Shown here: piece by piece, positions 31,701 through 39,172 of the stretch
Layout of the letters: each line of letters opens with the position of its first letter
How positions within the stretch are numbered: the stretch's first letter is position 1
NCBI GenBank assembly: GCA_937927675.1
Contig: CALBSG010000159.1
Location: 30,187 to 94,186 of the forward strand
DNA: 64,000 nt
Direction of reading: 5' to 3'
DNA from: an uncultured Paracoccaceae bacterium
GTDB lineage: Bacteria > Pseudomonadota > Alphaproteobacteria > Rhodobacterales > Rhodobacteraceae
Translations under genes and position numbers: made by a program
Notes under the pieces: model-generated
What the model saw: only the letters and a program-made list of their open reading frames with translations
What the model was told of the DNA's origin: nothing
The model's database searches: none

Positions 31701-31784
31701 GTCGCCCCCAGCACACGGGCAAAAGGGTTGAACGGTTGCACCTTCCAATGGGCTGGGCAGGAGGGCAAGCTGATCTGCCCCTGA
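28752..31784 (+). CDS. Secreted protein with SH3-like, VWA-like and long coiled-coil regions
   Basis: 1,010 residues from ATG 28752, which overlaps the preceding stop as TGATG and has GGATGGA 8 nt upstream; an ATG at 28740 is an alternative. The signal peptide ends V-Q-A-E-G. Residues ~25-95 look like a small SH3-like domain. Residues ~195-380 resemble a VWA fold (V-L-H-V-L-V-D-G-S-D strand, later L-L-L-L-L-G-P-G), though the MIDAS serines are not classic. From ~480 to 905 is an almost uninterrupted Ala/Glu/Gln coiled coil, including three ~42-residue tandem repeats. The tail is Pro/Lys-rich and ends with a two-cysteine motif (N-G-C...I-C-P). A periplasm-spanning spacer or tether for the export complex is plausible but inferred. 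Confidence 0.8.
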   Translation: MRCLAFLLGAVLGTTLLAGAVQAEGAVGETVLARVSPLPVVAADGQLSGSAEVGFGEPLAVIDRQGDLLTVKDGTGQQWQVRSADVLVAPNEGLSLWPTTDSSGTGGPRLDLPLWDSALRSRLFLGGKTGQANATAILTLPGQSTLPAAGLPVLAVDRAASSVGVPVTLVQALMPLRLQALDPTASAAARPVVLHVLVDGSDYARDFMMDGLRQLSRGLAAEETGLGAGLQVTRAVVFGNGTVRDEGLVAPSGLRAEWPAGTAAEQADGLAEALAQAVEQMSDAIDPSENATHVLLLLLGPGLSDEAPTQAALARAGERLETLRAAGVDLRAVMLQQATPEPNPLNQTVLAGLAGAAGQGLLGFGEDPLPALAAQLAAVSPESAALAAEGLCRSAAERGLPCLLPTAGAVPTGAAQALAMDTAADWVAVPLWFVADSAPFDLVPDGSDAAKAHPIQEDIRACHALGGQWDITGAGCLPRDTDVAEVQDRLQAVQADLNARIEERDQATTALAEAEAQWQEDRAALEAGQADAEQARDAALAEVAGQQTALEQAKQEYADLEIALGEAHDRGDALEAETTDLTQTLSELTAAKEAVEQEAENDRTAAAASLEEAQAQLASLQEEFAQGQDEISALTQARDDVQARLAEAEAATAEAESRAQQAADRVAALEVEAAEMTAAAEAEKSAAADKIAGLEADLANLQQVADRVAVLEAESAKAAAAAEAEKSVAAAKIAALEAELANLHQVADRVATLQAQVTEAAGAADTSAADQITALQAELARLQQAEATAVTARDDLQTRLAAAEDQVRQAAATNATAESSAAERIAALQSELAELRQTEEARALAAADAAAKEREQMTQDLAAMQAERDALSVQLTEASALSEALAATEAERDALAAEVLRLKEVPLAAAKTTTAESSPETADDAVTTVETAQADPAEEDSLFGAGGGLAQATITAAHPKKRPAKSVAEPAAKIQTAPAALRQVAPSTRAKGLNGCTFQWAGQEGKLICP
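30738..31110 (+). repeat. Three tandem ~42-residue coiled-coil repeats
   Basis: Units begin near 30738, 30861 and 30987 (period 123-126 bp), each starting A-D-R-V-A-x-L and ending in L-x-A-x-L-A-x-L-x-Q. Units 1 and 2 also share A-A-E-A-E-K-S in the middle. The third has lost part of the centre. In-frame expansion or contraction here would change the length of the coiled coil without breaking the reading frame. Confidence 0.7.
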
Positions 31785-31789
31785 CGGCT

Positions 31790-32611
31790 TTAGGGGGCAG
31801 CAAGCTCCAACCGGCAGCGCTGCCCGGCAACGATTGTATTTTCGGGGTTTGGCAGCGCGATACGGATCCCGAAAGTGCGGGAGGCGGGGTCCAAAATCCC
31901 GTCCACCGAAAGGACTGGCGCGGTAATGACCGCCTCATCTGCGAATTCCGGGCGGATACGTACCTTTGTGCCTGCATGCACATCGTTGAACAATGTTGCA
32001 GGCAGGTAGGCGTCAACATGGATCGGATCGGTCTGCGCCAGCACCGCGACCGGGCGTTCGGCGTTGGCATACTCGCCGGGAGACAGCACCACCTCTGTGA
32101 CCACCCCCGGAACGGTTGCGCGGATCAGCGTGTTCTCTACCGCGATCCGCGCCCGCTCCACCTCGGCCAGCAGCGCCAGCCTGTCAACCTGCGCCTGCTG
32201 CAATTGCGAGTTGGCCAGAGCCAGATCGTTCTGCAATTCCTCGACCTTTGCCGTGCTTTGGGCGTTCTTGCGTTCCAGCGTTTCGGCACGTTTGAGCTGC
32301 GCCTGCGCGAAGGCCAGCCGCGCGGTCTGGGCGTCGATCACCGCGGTCGAACTGGCGCGCGCCTCTAGCACCTTCAGCGCCGCCGTTTCCATCGCAGAGG
32401 CAATTCGCGCGATGACATCGCCCTTGGCGACGTGCTGGCCCTTGCTGACCTCGACGCTGTCGATGACCCCCGGCGTGCGCGGCGACAGTTCGACCGTCTC
32501 AGCCGCGTCCATCACACATTCGAAATCTTCGGCCAAAAGGACGGAAGGTGACAGCGCTGATGTGGCACACAGGGCCGCAAAAATTAGGGAGGTACGACGA
32601 GGAAACGGCAT
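31790..32611 (-). CDS. HlyD-family periplasmic adaptor, secreted form
   Basis: About 273 residues from an internal ATG that starts a signal peptide (P-R-R-T-S-L-I-F-A-A-L-C..., cleavage near L-L-A-E-D). An upstream TTG at 32665 overlaps the radical SAM stop but puts 18 non-signal residues in front. The layout is membrane-fusion-protein like: half-lipoyl motif (P-G-V-I-D-S-V-E-V-S-K-G-Q-x-V), a coiled-coil hairpin of ~80 residues, second half-lipoyl (I-R-A-T-V-P-G-V-V), then a short barrel. It is small and lacks the long C-terminal membrane-proximal domain. Downstream of the radical SAM gene, on the opposite strand to the giant-protein cluster and converging on it with a 5-bp gap. It may be the periplasmic partner of the M50/HlyD fusion or of the MacB-like transporter. 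Confidence 0.8.
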   Translation of the reverse strand: MPFPRRTSLIFAALCATSALSPSVLLAEDFECVMDAAETVELSPRTPGVIDSVEVSKGQHVAKGDVIARIASAMETAALKVLEARASSTAVIDAQTARLAFAQAQLKRAETLERKNAQSTAKVEELQNDLALANSQLQQAQVDRLALLAEVERARIAVENTLIRATVPGVVTEVVLSPGEYANAERPVAVLAQTDPIHVDAYLPATLFNDVHAGTKVRIRPEFADEAVITAPVLSVDGILDPASRTFGIRIALPNPENTIVAGQRCRLELAAP

Positions 32612-32661
32612 GGCAGACTCTTGGCAAGAGGGAATGAAGGGGGGCAAAGCGAAAGGGCGGG

Positions 32662-33645
32662 TCAATCCGGGGGAAGGGGAAGCGGTTGCAAGAGCCCGGC
32701 TTCATCGCCAAAGCGCGCGACATAGGCCGTGGTCAGACCAAGGCATTCGGTTGAGGCACAGTGCGCGCGATGCGGGCAGGTGTGAAAGCCGTTGCGGTCA
32801 AAGCCGATCCAGAAATTTTCGTCGATCACCAGATGGGGTTGGCTGTTGACCAGCACATCGGCATCTGTGCCGAGCAGACATTCGGGCACATGTTTGACTT
32901 CGACCTTACGTCCGGCAAGCCGTGCTGCGGCAATGGCTTGCCGGAGGGGGGGCAACAGCCGGGGCAGCGGTACGCAAAGCGCCTTTTGGTCAACCGGATC
33001 CATCGGAAAGAAGTTCCAGAACTCGTGCTGGACCACGCAGCGGTGGTTGCGAAACTCTGCGACCACGCCGGGCAGCGCATCGACGCTTTCGGCCGTGATT
33101 ACGGTATTGGTGATCACCGACACCTGCGGGTGATGCATTTCGATCAAATCAATCCCGGCGCGCATCCGTCGCCATGACCCCGGCACCTTGGTGATGGCGT
33201 CATGGGTTGCCTCATCTGCGGCCGTGACCGAGATAAAGAACTGATCCGCCCCGGCTTCGACCAAGCGGTCGAGATAGGGTTTGCGATGCAGTTGCATGCC
33301 GTGGGTCTGGATGCGGATATGGGCGAAACCGGCCTCGGCGGCACGGGCGACGATGGCTGGCAAGTCGCTGCGAAGGGTGATCTCTGCCCCGGTCAGCACC
33401 AGACCGACCCATGGCCGCTGTTCGGCTTGCATCCGCAGCACCGCATCGAAATCGGCACCATCGGTTGGAGCGAGCTGCTTCATCGTGCCTTCGATCATGC
33501 AATGGGTGCAGCGCAGGTTGCAGCGGAATTCCATTGTGACGGACACCCAGCGTGCTTGCTCTTCCTGCACGGCCCGGCGTGCTGTTTGATCCGGGACGTA
33601 AGAGGCCGTGCGCGGCAGGGCCGACGCGGAAATGTCTTCGATCAT
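32662..33645 (-). CDS. Radical SAM enzyme
   Basis: 327 residues from ATG 33645; a TTG at 33708 would add 21 residues. C42-x3-C46-x2-C49 (C-N-L-R-C-T-H-C) is the [4Fe-4S]/SAM motif. It is followed by a T-G-A-E-I-T-L-R strand in place of the usual G-G-E-P motif, a T-H-G-M strand and an I-S-V-T-A-A-D strand, as in the MoaA/PqqE/SPASM group. Three cysteines at the C-terminus (H-T-C-P-H-R-A-H-C-A-S-T-E-C) plus one upstream (P-E-C) could hold an auxiliary cluster. Enzymes of this group often modify peptides together with a PqqD-like recognition domain, and such a domain is seen in the M50 fusion at 23.3 kb. Substrate unknown. Co-directional with the HlyD-like gene. Confidence 0.85.
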   Translation of the reverse strand: MIEDISASALPRTASYVPDQTARRAVQEEQARWVSVTMEFRCNLRCTHCMIEGTMKQLAPTDGADFDAVLRMQAEQRPWVGLVLTGAEITLRSDLPAIVARAAEAGFAHIRIQTHGMQLHRKPYLDRLVEAGADQFFISVTAADEATHDAITKVPGSWRRMRAGIDLIEMHHPQVSVITNTVITAESVDALPGVVAEFRNHRCVVQHEFWNFFPMDPVDQKALCVPLPRLLPPLRQAIAAARLAGRKVEVKHVPECLLGTDADVLVNSQPHLVIDENFWIGFDRNGFHTCPHRAHCASTECLGLTTAYVARFGDEAGLLQPLPLPPD

Positions 33646-33863
33646 GGGAAAAGGCCTGTCATGCCTCAGGATTATGTCACCTCTCGGGGCGAGGCGATAG
33701 AAGCGCAAGGGTCGGCTGAACTGTCGAATGGGTGTGTCGAACGATCCTTAAGAGTATCGAATGACCTGAGGTGACTGGCCTGCCGATGGGCGCGCGCGCT
33801 TGTCGGGCTTTTCTCGCCGGTGTTAGGCTTGGCGCTGGCGCAGTAGATGAGTTGGATTGGAAT
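33646..33863. promoter_or_regulatory. Divergent intergenic region
   Basis: About 218 bp separate the start of the minus-strand radical SAM gene from the plus-strand EF-hand-like gene, so promoters for both must lie here. I see no clear inverted repeat or consensus sigma-70 pair and cannot place the start sites. Confidence 0.4.
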
Positions 33864-34712
33864 ATGGGGAAGAACATTGGCCGGATCGTGCGCGGTGCGG
33901 CGGTTCTCATGGCGGGACTTTCTGCGGCGCAGCTTTGCAGTGCGGCAGTCCCGGACCAGGTCTCATCCGTTGCGCGGGCGCTGACGGCGCTGGGGTATGG
34001 CGAGGTGGCGTACACCACGCGGATCTTCGGAGGCTATGTGCTTCAGGGCCGCAAGGGGGACGATTTCGTTATGGTCGCGCTGGGCGAAGCAGCCGAGGAA
34101 ATCTCGCTGGTCGAGATCTACCACGATGCTGATGAGAACGGCGTGTTCAGTGCTGACGAACGTGTCGGCCCAGCCGAGACGCGGGCGCTTCAGGCACAAG
34201 TGGAGACGCTGAGCGCCACCGAAGCCGCATCGGAAGACGAGGAAACGACCGAAACCCCTTCCCAGATCACAATCGCGGGCTTTACCCAACGGTCCGAGGC
34301 CCTGTTCGCCGGGTCGTCCATACAATCCTCCGCACATGAAGAGCTTGGGTCGGATAGCTTGGTGACAAGCGAGACGACCACCCAGACAGATATCGACATC
34401 ACCGGAGAGCAGGGCCACAAGAGCGAAACCATCCAGACCGTCAGCTTCCCGTCGCTGACGATCAAGGACAGCTTCACCAGCGTCATTCAGCCGGGCGGAG
34501 CGACCATGAGCTTTGCCCCGCTCAGCTTCCCCGGCGGCTTTCCGGATTCAGAGGCTCTTCGCGCCGATATCGTCTCGCAAACCCCGGATGCCGAGGCGCT
34601 GGGGGCGGTCATCCTTGGCGCGTCGGGGGATTCTGACAGCCTGCGCGCTGCTATCCTCGCGGGAATTCCCGACGCCGATACGATCCGATCTGCGATCATT
34701 CCGCCAAACTGA
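33864..34712 (+). CDS. Secreted acidic protein with EF-hand-like loop
   Basis: 282 residues from ATG 33864, chosen because it begins a signal peptide (basic G-K-N-I-G-R-I-V-R, hydrophobic core, cleavage near C-S-A-A-V); an earlier GTG/ATG frame at 33771 lacks this. Residues ~30-95 form a small alpha/beta unit similar in rhythm to PepSY domains, ending in D-A-D-E-N-G-V-F-S-A-D-E, which fits a 12-residue EF-hand calcium loop. The rest is Glu/Thr/Ser-rich, then Pro/Gly-rich, and ends with three short degenerate repeats around (D/E)-(A/S)-(E/L)-x-x-x-(I/A)-I. No known family. Given the RTX-like repeats nearby, calcium binding outside the cell is a reasonable guess. Divergent from the radical SAM gene. 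Confidence 0.7.
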   Translation: MGKNIGRIVRGAAVLMAGLSAAQLCSAAVPDQVSSVARALTALGYGEVAYTTRIFGGYVLQGRKGDDFVMVALGEAAEEISLVEIYHDADENGVFSADERVGPAETRALQAQVETLSATEAASEDEETTETPSQITIAGFTQRSEALFAGSSIQSSAHEELGSDSLVTSETTTQTDIDITGEQGHKSETIQTVSFPSLTIKDSFTSVIQPGGATMSFAPLSFPGGFPDSEALRADIVSQTPDAEALGAVILGASGDSDSLRAAILAGIPDADTIRSAIIPPN

Positions 34713-34951
34713 TTTGATCTTCAAAAGATAGGAATGACTGTCGAAATTTCGTCGATTGCGTTTGCGCACCACCCTTAGATAGTTCTCTTTATCCTTTTGA
34801 AAGTGCTTGATCTCTTGCCAATGCACTGCATTTCGTGGCGACTGCTGCAGTGATGAAATCAGCCGGGCGCTTTCCCGGCAGGTGGCGCCACGCGCCCTGC
34901 ATAACTGCTTGCCGGGTGCCGAGCACACCAGATTGGATACAGGAGGTATGA
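34713..34951 (+). promoter_or_regulatory. Leader of the sapC operon
   Basis: A 239-bp gap with lower GC in its first half. It holds a perfect 10-bp palindrome (34742-34751) and a small GC hairpin (34862-34867 with 34874-34879). A strong AGGAGG (about 34940-34945) precedes a TTG start at 34952; the ATG just 5 nt earlier opens only a short dead-end frame. A promoter for the five-gene operon is expected here. Confidence 0.5.
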
Positions 34952-35731
34952 TTGTCCAAACAGGTTTTGATTTATGAACGGGTTGTGCCGTTGTCGTCGG
35001 AGCTTCACCGCGACGTTTCGGTGAAAGCGACTGAGAATTTCGATTTCGCCCGTGACGTGAACTCGGTGCCGCTTCTGGCTGCAGAATTCGCGTCGGCCGT
35101 CGGCAATCACCCGATCGTTTTCGCTGGTCAAGGCGAAGCGGTGTTCCCGGCTGTGCTGCTCGGTCTGCAAGACGGCGAAAACTTGGCAGTGGATGCTGCA
35201 GGCACTTGGACCGGTGGCTATGTGCCGGCTTTCCTGCGTCGCTATCCTTTCATCTTTGCTCAGAACGAAGGTAACTTCACGCTGTGCATCGACGAAACCT
35301 ACGCTGGCATCAACCGCGAAGGCCGTGGCGAGCGGCTGTTCGATGCTGAAGGCGCACGCACGCAGTTCCTGCAGAATATGCTGACCTTCGTGTCGCAATA
35401 TCAGGCGCAATTCGAACGCACCCGGCTGTTCTGCAAGCGTCTGCACGACCTGAACCTGCTGGAACCGGCTCAGGCCCAATTCAACGCAGCCGATGGCCGT
35501 TCGGGCATCCTCAGCGGCTTCATGACCATCAACCGTGACCGGCTGAAGAATATCCCGGAGGCGGCTCTGAAAGAGATGTTCGCCACCGACGAGCTGGAAC
35601 TGTGCTTCATCCACCTCCATTCGTTGCAGAATGTGACGCGGATGGGCGTTCGGGCGGCAACGTCTGACGCTGCTGGTGCGGTCGAGGATGCTGCTCCGGT
35701 CGAAGCTGCAGTACCGGCCGAGGTCGAGTGA
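34952..35731 (+). CDS. sapC: SapC family protein
   Basis: 259 residues from a TTG start with a strong Shine-Dalgarno ~7 nt upstream. The N-terminal ~215 residues match the SapC family: V-P-L-x-x-x-x-H-x-D-x-x-V, V-P-L-L-A-A-E-F, H-P-I-V-F, then Y-x-P-A-F-L-R-R-Y-P-F. SapC proteins were named in Campylobacter S-layer loci and are common in alphaproteobacteria; their biochemical role is not settled. The last ~25 residues are an Ala/Val/Glu tail. First gene of a run in which each stop overlaps the next start, so it is probably translated together with the methyltransferase-like gene. Confidence 0.85.
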   Translation: MSKQVLIYERVVPLSSELHRDVSVKATENFDFARDVNSVPLLAAEFASAVGNHPIVFAGQGEAVFPAVLLGLQDGENLAVDAAGTWTGGYVPAFLRRYPFIFAQNEGNFTLCIDETYAGINREGRGERLFDAEGARTQFLQNMLTFVSQYQAQFERTRLFCKRLHDLNLLEPAQAQFNAADGRSGILSGFMTINRDRLKNIPEAALKEMFATDELELCFIHLHSLQNVTRMGVRAATSDAAGAVEDAAPVEAAVPAEVE

Positions 35732-36705
35732 GCGGCAGCGATGTGACAGGTTGGGCAGGTTTCCTGCCCAACCACATTCCCGGGGTGCAGGTTCTGGATC
35801 GCCTGCTCCGCGCCGGGTGGCCTGAAGCCACAGTTGCGCCGGGCCTGATGGCCGAGGCCGCGCGTTTCCTCCCTGCTTTGTTTGATGAAGGCCCCAAAGG
35901 CGAGACCGCCCGCGCCTTCCTTATCCGCGAGATGGCGCAGGATCGTGCCGGCGTTTTGGCGCGGATGTCCTTTCTGCGCTCCGCGATGCGCGATGTGGCG
36001 CTGCACGGCGATCTGATCCTTCCCGACCCGGATGCCTTCATGGCGCGGTCGGAAACCTTTACGCTGTTCAATTATGATCTTGCCCTCGATGTAACAGAGG
36101 CGTCGCTGGCCGCGACGCGGCCTTGGGTCGGCTACGTTGCCACCCTGACCCGCACGGAGGCACCCTACCTGCTGCCGCTGGTCGAATTGCCTGATGCCGC
36201 AATGGTACTCGAGCCGGGAGGCAACAACGGCACGTTTGCCCGCGCGCTGATCGCGGACAAAAAGATCGCGCGTCATGTGGTTCTGGACCTGCCTGCCGTC
36301 TGCGCCTTGGGCCGCGCGCTGCCGCCCGCCGCAGGGCTTTCATTTCTGCCAGAGGACATGCGGCGCGGCGACTGGGCTGCGGTTGCAGGCTTTGCGCCCG
36401 ACGCCGTGGTGTTCAAGTCCGTGCTGCATGACTGGCCCGAAGACGCCGCGCAAAGCCTGCTCGGACATGCCTTGGCGGCGCTGGCTCCGGGTGGACAGAT
36501 CGTCATTGCCGAACGCGACGTCTTCCATGGCATGACAGGCGGCACCGCGATGGATTATGCCAATCTGGTCTTTGCCGCCTTCTATCGCCCGCTTGAGGTT
36601 TATCAGCGGATGTTGCGGGCCCTCTGCCCCGATCTGATCATTCGTGTCGCCCGTACGGTGATCGACACGGACTGGTATGTACTGTCGGCAAGGCGCGCCG
36701 CATGA
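35728..36705 (+). CDS. SAM-dependent O-methyltransferase-like protein
   Basis: 325 residues from GTG 35728 (GTGA overlap with sapC). The C-terminal half has the O-methyltransferase family-2 pattern: motif I V-L-E-P-G-G-N-N-G-T-F, acidic strand V-V-L-D-L-P-A-V-C, then V-L-H-D-W-P-E-D-A-A and L-A-P-G-G-Q-I-V-I-A-E-R. The N-terminal ~130 residues are helical and would be the dimerisation/substrate part. The second Gly of motif I reads N-N-G rather than the usual G-T/S-G, so SAM binding is likely but not certain. Methyl acceptor unknown. Its place between sapC and a P-loop kinase suggests it modifies a small molecule or surface component of this locus. Confidence 0.8.
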   Translation: MSGSDVTGWAGFLPNHIPGVQVLDRLLRAGWPEATVAPGLMAEAARFLPALFDEGPKGETARAFLIREMAQDRAGVLARMSFLRSAMRDVALHGDLILPDPDAFMARSETFTLFNYDLALDVTEASLAATRPWVGYVATLTRTEAPYLLPLVELPDAAMVLEPGGNNGTFARALIADKKIARHVVLDLPAVCALGRALPPAAGLSFLPEDMRRGDWAAVAGFAPDAVVFKSVLHDWPEDAAQSLLGHALAALAPGGQIVIAERDVFHGMTGGTAMDYANLVFAAFYRPLEVYQRMLRALCPDLIIRVARTVIDTDWYVLSARRAA

Positions 36706-37319
36706 GTTTGCATCCTGTCATTGCGATCAGCGGGATTCCGGGCGCGGGAAAGTCGCGCGCTGGCGAGGCGCTTGCTGCCCGACTGGGGGCAGCCTTCATT
36801 CCGTTTGATGCCTTCGAAAGCTTTGCAGAGCGCGAAGTTGAGGTCGCTCTGGAGTGGTTGCAGCAGGGGGCGCCGCCGGAAGATCTGTTCGATCCACGGT
36901 TGGACGAGGTGCTGCGGGAGGCTGCAGCGGCTGGCCCGGTGGTGCTGGAAACCCCGCTGGGTCGCCTGCCGCCGGCGCATGACGCGCTGATCACCTGTGC
37001 GATCTGGCTGGAGGTTGACCGCGACATCGCCCTGAGCCGGAAGATCGCCACCTTGCTGGACCCGTCAGAGTGGCACTCGGCTGCCGAACTCTCGGGCTGG
37101 CTTATGCAATTTCTAGATAACTATCGCCATCTTGTGCTGCCGTGCCTGCAGATGCAGGCCGCCCGCGTTCGGCCGCAGTCCGAACATGTGGTGGATGGCA
37201 TGGCCCCGCCCGAAGGGGTGGACGCCGAGATCGCGCGCATCGTGCAGACCCGTCATCCCGACAGCGGTTCAGCAAAAGTTGGTCGGGGCAAATCGAATCA
37301 GACAGGGGCACCAATATGA
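36702..37319 (+). CDS. P-loop kinase-like protein
   Basis: 205 residues from ATG 36702 (ATGA overlap with the previous stop). Walker A is G11-I-P-G-A-G-K-S18, directly after an I-A-I-S strand, as in small P-loop kinases of the uridine-kinase/zeta-toxin/AAA_33 type. Later A-I-W-L-E-V-D-R-D-I-A-L-S-R resembles the strand and lid of such kinases. The last ~25 residues are Lys/Gln/Ser-rich and may be disordered. Phosphate acceptor unknown. No antitoxin-like partner is next to it, so a zeta-type toxin is unlikely. Confidence 0.75.
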   Translation: MSLHPVIAISGIPGAGKSRAGEALAARLGAAFIPFDAFESFAEREVEVALEWLQQGAPPEDLFDPRLDEVLREAAAAGPVVLETPLGRLPPAHDALITCAIWLEVDRDIALSRKIATLLDPSEWHSAAELSGWLMQFLDNYRHLVLPCLQMQAARVRPQSEHVVDGMAPPEGVDAEIARIVQTRHPDSGSAKVGRGKSNQTGAPI

Positions 37320-39160
37320 GGCTTCGCAGATCATCGCAGGCAGCACTTGGCGCACTCGCGCTTTGGGGCGCGACGACGGGGCTTGTCCAAGCTTGCACCG
37401 CCGAACAGATGGCACGGACAGAGGACGGCTTTTTGCGAAAGGTGGTTGCTGGCTCGGACAAGATCACCGCGCAATCCGACCCTGCCGGCGGCGAGACCGT
37501 GTTCACGCTGGAGTTGATGAAGCCCTATTATGTGCTGTGCGAGGAAGACGGCGTCCTGCGCGTTTCCGATCTGGCGGCGCTGACCGTAGCCGAGGCGGAA
37601 ACCGGCCTTACGGGCTATGTGCGGGCTGATCAGATCTACGAATGGCCCACCGCCGAAGGGTTGGCGTTTTCCGATATGGCCTTCCTTGGTGGACGGCCGG
37701 AAATCACCGCGTGGGACAATCGCGACACGCTGCTGCAATACATGCAGACCGGCGACGATACCGCGAACGCCCCGAGCTTTCGGGAGAATATCGACGCGAC
37801 CTTGCGGCGGGAAAAGGCCTCGCGGCCCTATCCGGTGCTGGCCTCGGGTGAGGCGAAACTCTTGGGTCGCACCGAACGGCGCTTCTTCGATGTCCTGCTG
37901 CCGGCGGCGATCCACGCCTCGGATGCGGTGGTGCTGAAGGACGGCGATCTCGCCACTGTCACCGATGCGTTGACCACGGCGACCATCGTCATCGCCTTTG
38001 ATGCCACGGGCTCGATGGAGGGATTTGCCCGCGCCGTGGCGGTTAGCCTTGCCGATGCGATTGATACCCTTCCGCAGGAGACACTGGATAAACTTCGCAT
38101 CGGCTTCGTCTTTTACCGCGATGCCGGCGATGCGGTGCCTGTGGCTGCGGTGCCTGCAGTGCCGTTGGTCGAAGCGGCGGCTGAACTGCAAAAGGCGGCG
38201 GTCACCATGGACGGTGGTGGCGACGACGCCGAGCCGGTGCTGGATGCTGTGCAATATGCCGCGCAGCTTTATGAATGGCCGGCGGCCCCCGGCAAGAAGA
38301 TCATTGTCGCGGTGCTGAATGATGATGCCAAGCCCACGACCACCGGCGCACTGGATAGCGAGGGTCGCATTCCTGCCGGATTGGATGCTGCCGGTGTGGC
38401 GCGTGGACTTTACGAGACGGGAATCCCCGTGATCTCGGTACAGGCCGGACCGAAGGCCGGCCCGCAACTGGCAGCGGTGCTGTCAACGCTGGCGCGGGAA
38501 ACATCGGGCACTTTCGTGCCGTGGGACAACGGCTTGGAACCGGAAGCGATTGCAGCGGCGTTTTCGACCGTTTTGCAAGACCGCATGGTCAAGGAACTGG
38601 ATGCCGGCAAGAAGGTGGTCGAAACCGTCTACGATCGTGACGGCGCGTCGGCGATCCCGCTTGAAGTGATCGACGGCGAAAAGCTGGAACGCCTGCGCGA
38701 GGCCGGGGTCGTCTTTAACATCGCCAAGGGCGAGGACGGTATTCTGGTCCAGCCCGGCTTCATGATGGAAACGCCCGATCTGCTGGAGCCGCGCTTCCAG
38801 ATTTCCAAGGAAACGCTGTTGGAGCTTATCAACCTGATGTCCGTGCTCTCCGTCACCGGGGCGGATTCAGAGTCGTTGCGCCGGTCGGTCGCGCAATCGC
38901 TGGCGGCCATCGCGGGCGAGGAAATGGACCCGAACGAGCCGATCGCGCAGACCCTGCAACGCCAGCTTGGCGTCAAGTTCCGCTCTGGTCTGCTGGAGTT
39001 CAATCTCGAATATCTCGATGCCATCACCCCGACAGAACGCCAGAGCTTCGCCAAGCGTCTTCAGGACGCGGCAAGCGGGTTGGATGCCTTTCTCAACGCC
39101 AATCTGGCTGCCTTCGACTCCGGCGAAGCCGTCTGGATGCCGGTGGCGGCGCTGCCCTGA
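37316..39160 (+). CDS. Secreted VWA-domain protein
   Basis: 614 residues from ATG 37316 (ATGA overlap with the kinase gene), chosen for the signal peptide ending L-V-Q-A-C. A lipobox is possible but Gln at -2 is unusual. An early segment (~25-110) may be an SH3-like domain. The VWA fold spans ~220-420 with a good MIDAS motif D229-A-T-G-S233 and a V-F-Y-R-D-A-G-D strand. The C-terminal ~180 residues are helical and end in L-P-V/M-A-A-L-P. Close VWA types occur next to stress-kinase and transport genes. Followed 12 nt later by the ABC transporter fusion, so it may be that transporter's periplasmic partner or a metal-dependent adhesion module. Confidence 0.8.
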   Translation: MRLRRSSQAALGALALWGATTGLVQACTAEQMARTEDGFLRKVVAGSDKITAQSDPAGGETVFTLELMKPYYVLCEEDGVLRVSDLAALTVAEAETGLTGYVRADQIYEWPTAEGLAFSDMAFLGGRPEITAWDNRDTLLQYMQTGDDTANAPSFRENIDATLRREKASRPYPVLASGEAKLLGRTERRFFDVLLPAAIHASDAVVLKDGDLATVTDALTTATIVIAFDATGSMEGFARAVAVSLADAIDTLPQETLDKLRIGFVFYRDAGDAVPVAAVPAVPLVEAAAELQKAAVTMDGGGDDAEPVLDAVQYAAQLYEWPAAPGKKIIVAVLNDDAKPTTTGALDSEGRIPAGLDAAGVARGLYETGIPVISVQAGPKAGPQLAAVLSTLARETSGTFVPWDNGLEPEAIAAAFSTVLQDRMVKELDAGKKVVETVYDRDGASAIPLEVIDGEKLERLREAGVVFNIAKGEDGILVQPGFMMETPDLLEPRFQISKETLLELINLMSVLSVTGADSESLRRSVAQSLAAIAGEEMDPNEPIAQTLQRQLGVKFRSGLLEFNLEYLDAITPTERQSFAKRLQDAASGLDAFLNANLAAFDSGEAVWMPVAALP

Positions 39161-39172
39161 GTTCTTGCCGTT

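Noticed and set aside
31736..32849. Plus-strand open frames opposite the HlyD-like and radical SAM genes
   Set aside because: The minus strand carries the HlyD layout with signal peptide and the C-x3-C-x2-C radical SAM motif; the plus-strand translations show nothing.
36702..37319. Zeta-type toxin
   Set aside because: The P-loop fits several kinase groups; there is no antitoxin partner and the gene is embedded by 4-bp overlaps in a biosynthetic/transport operon.
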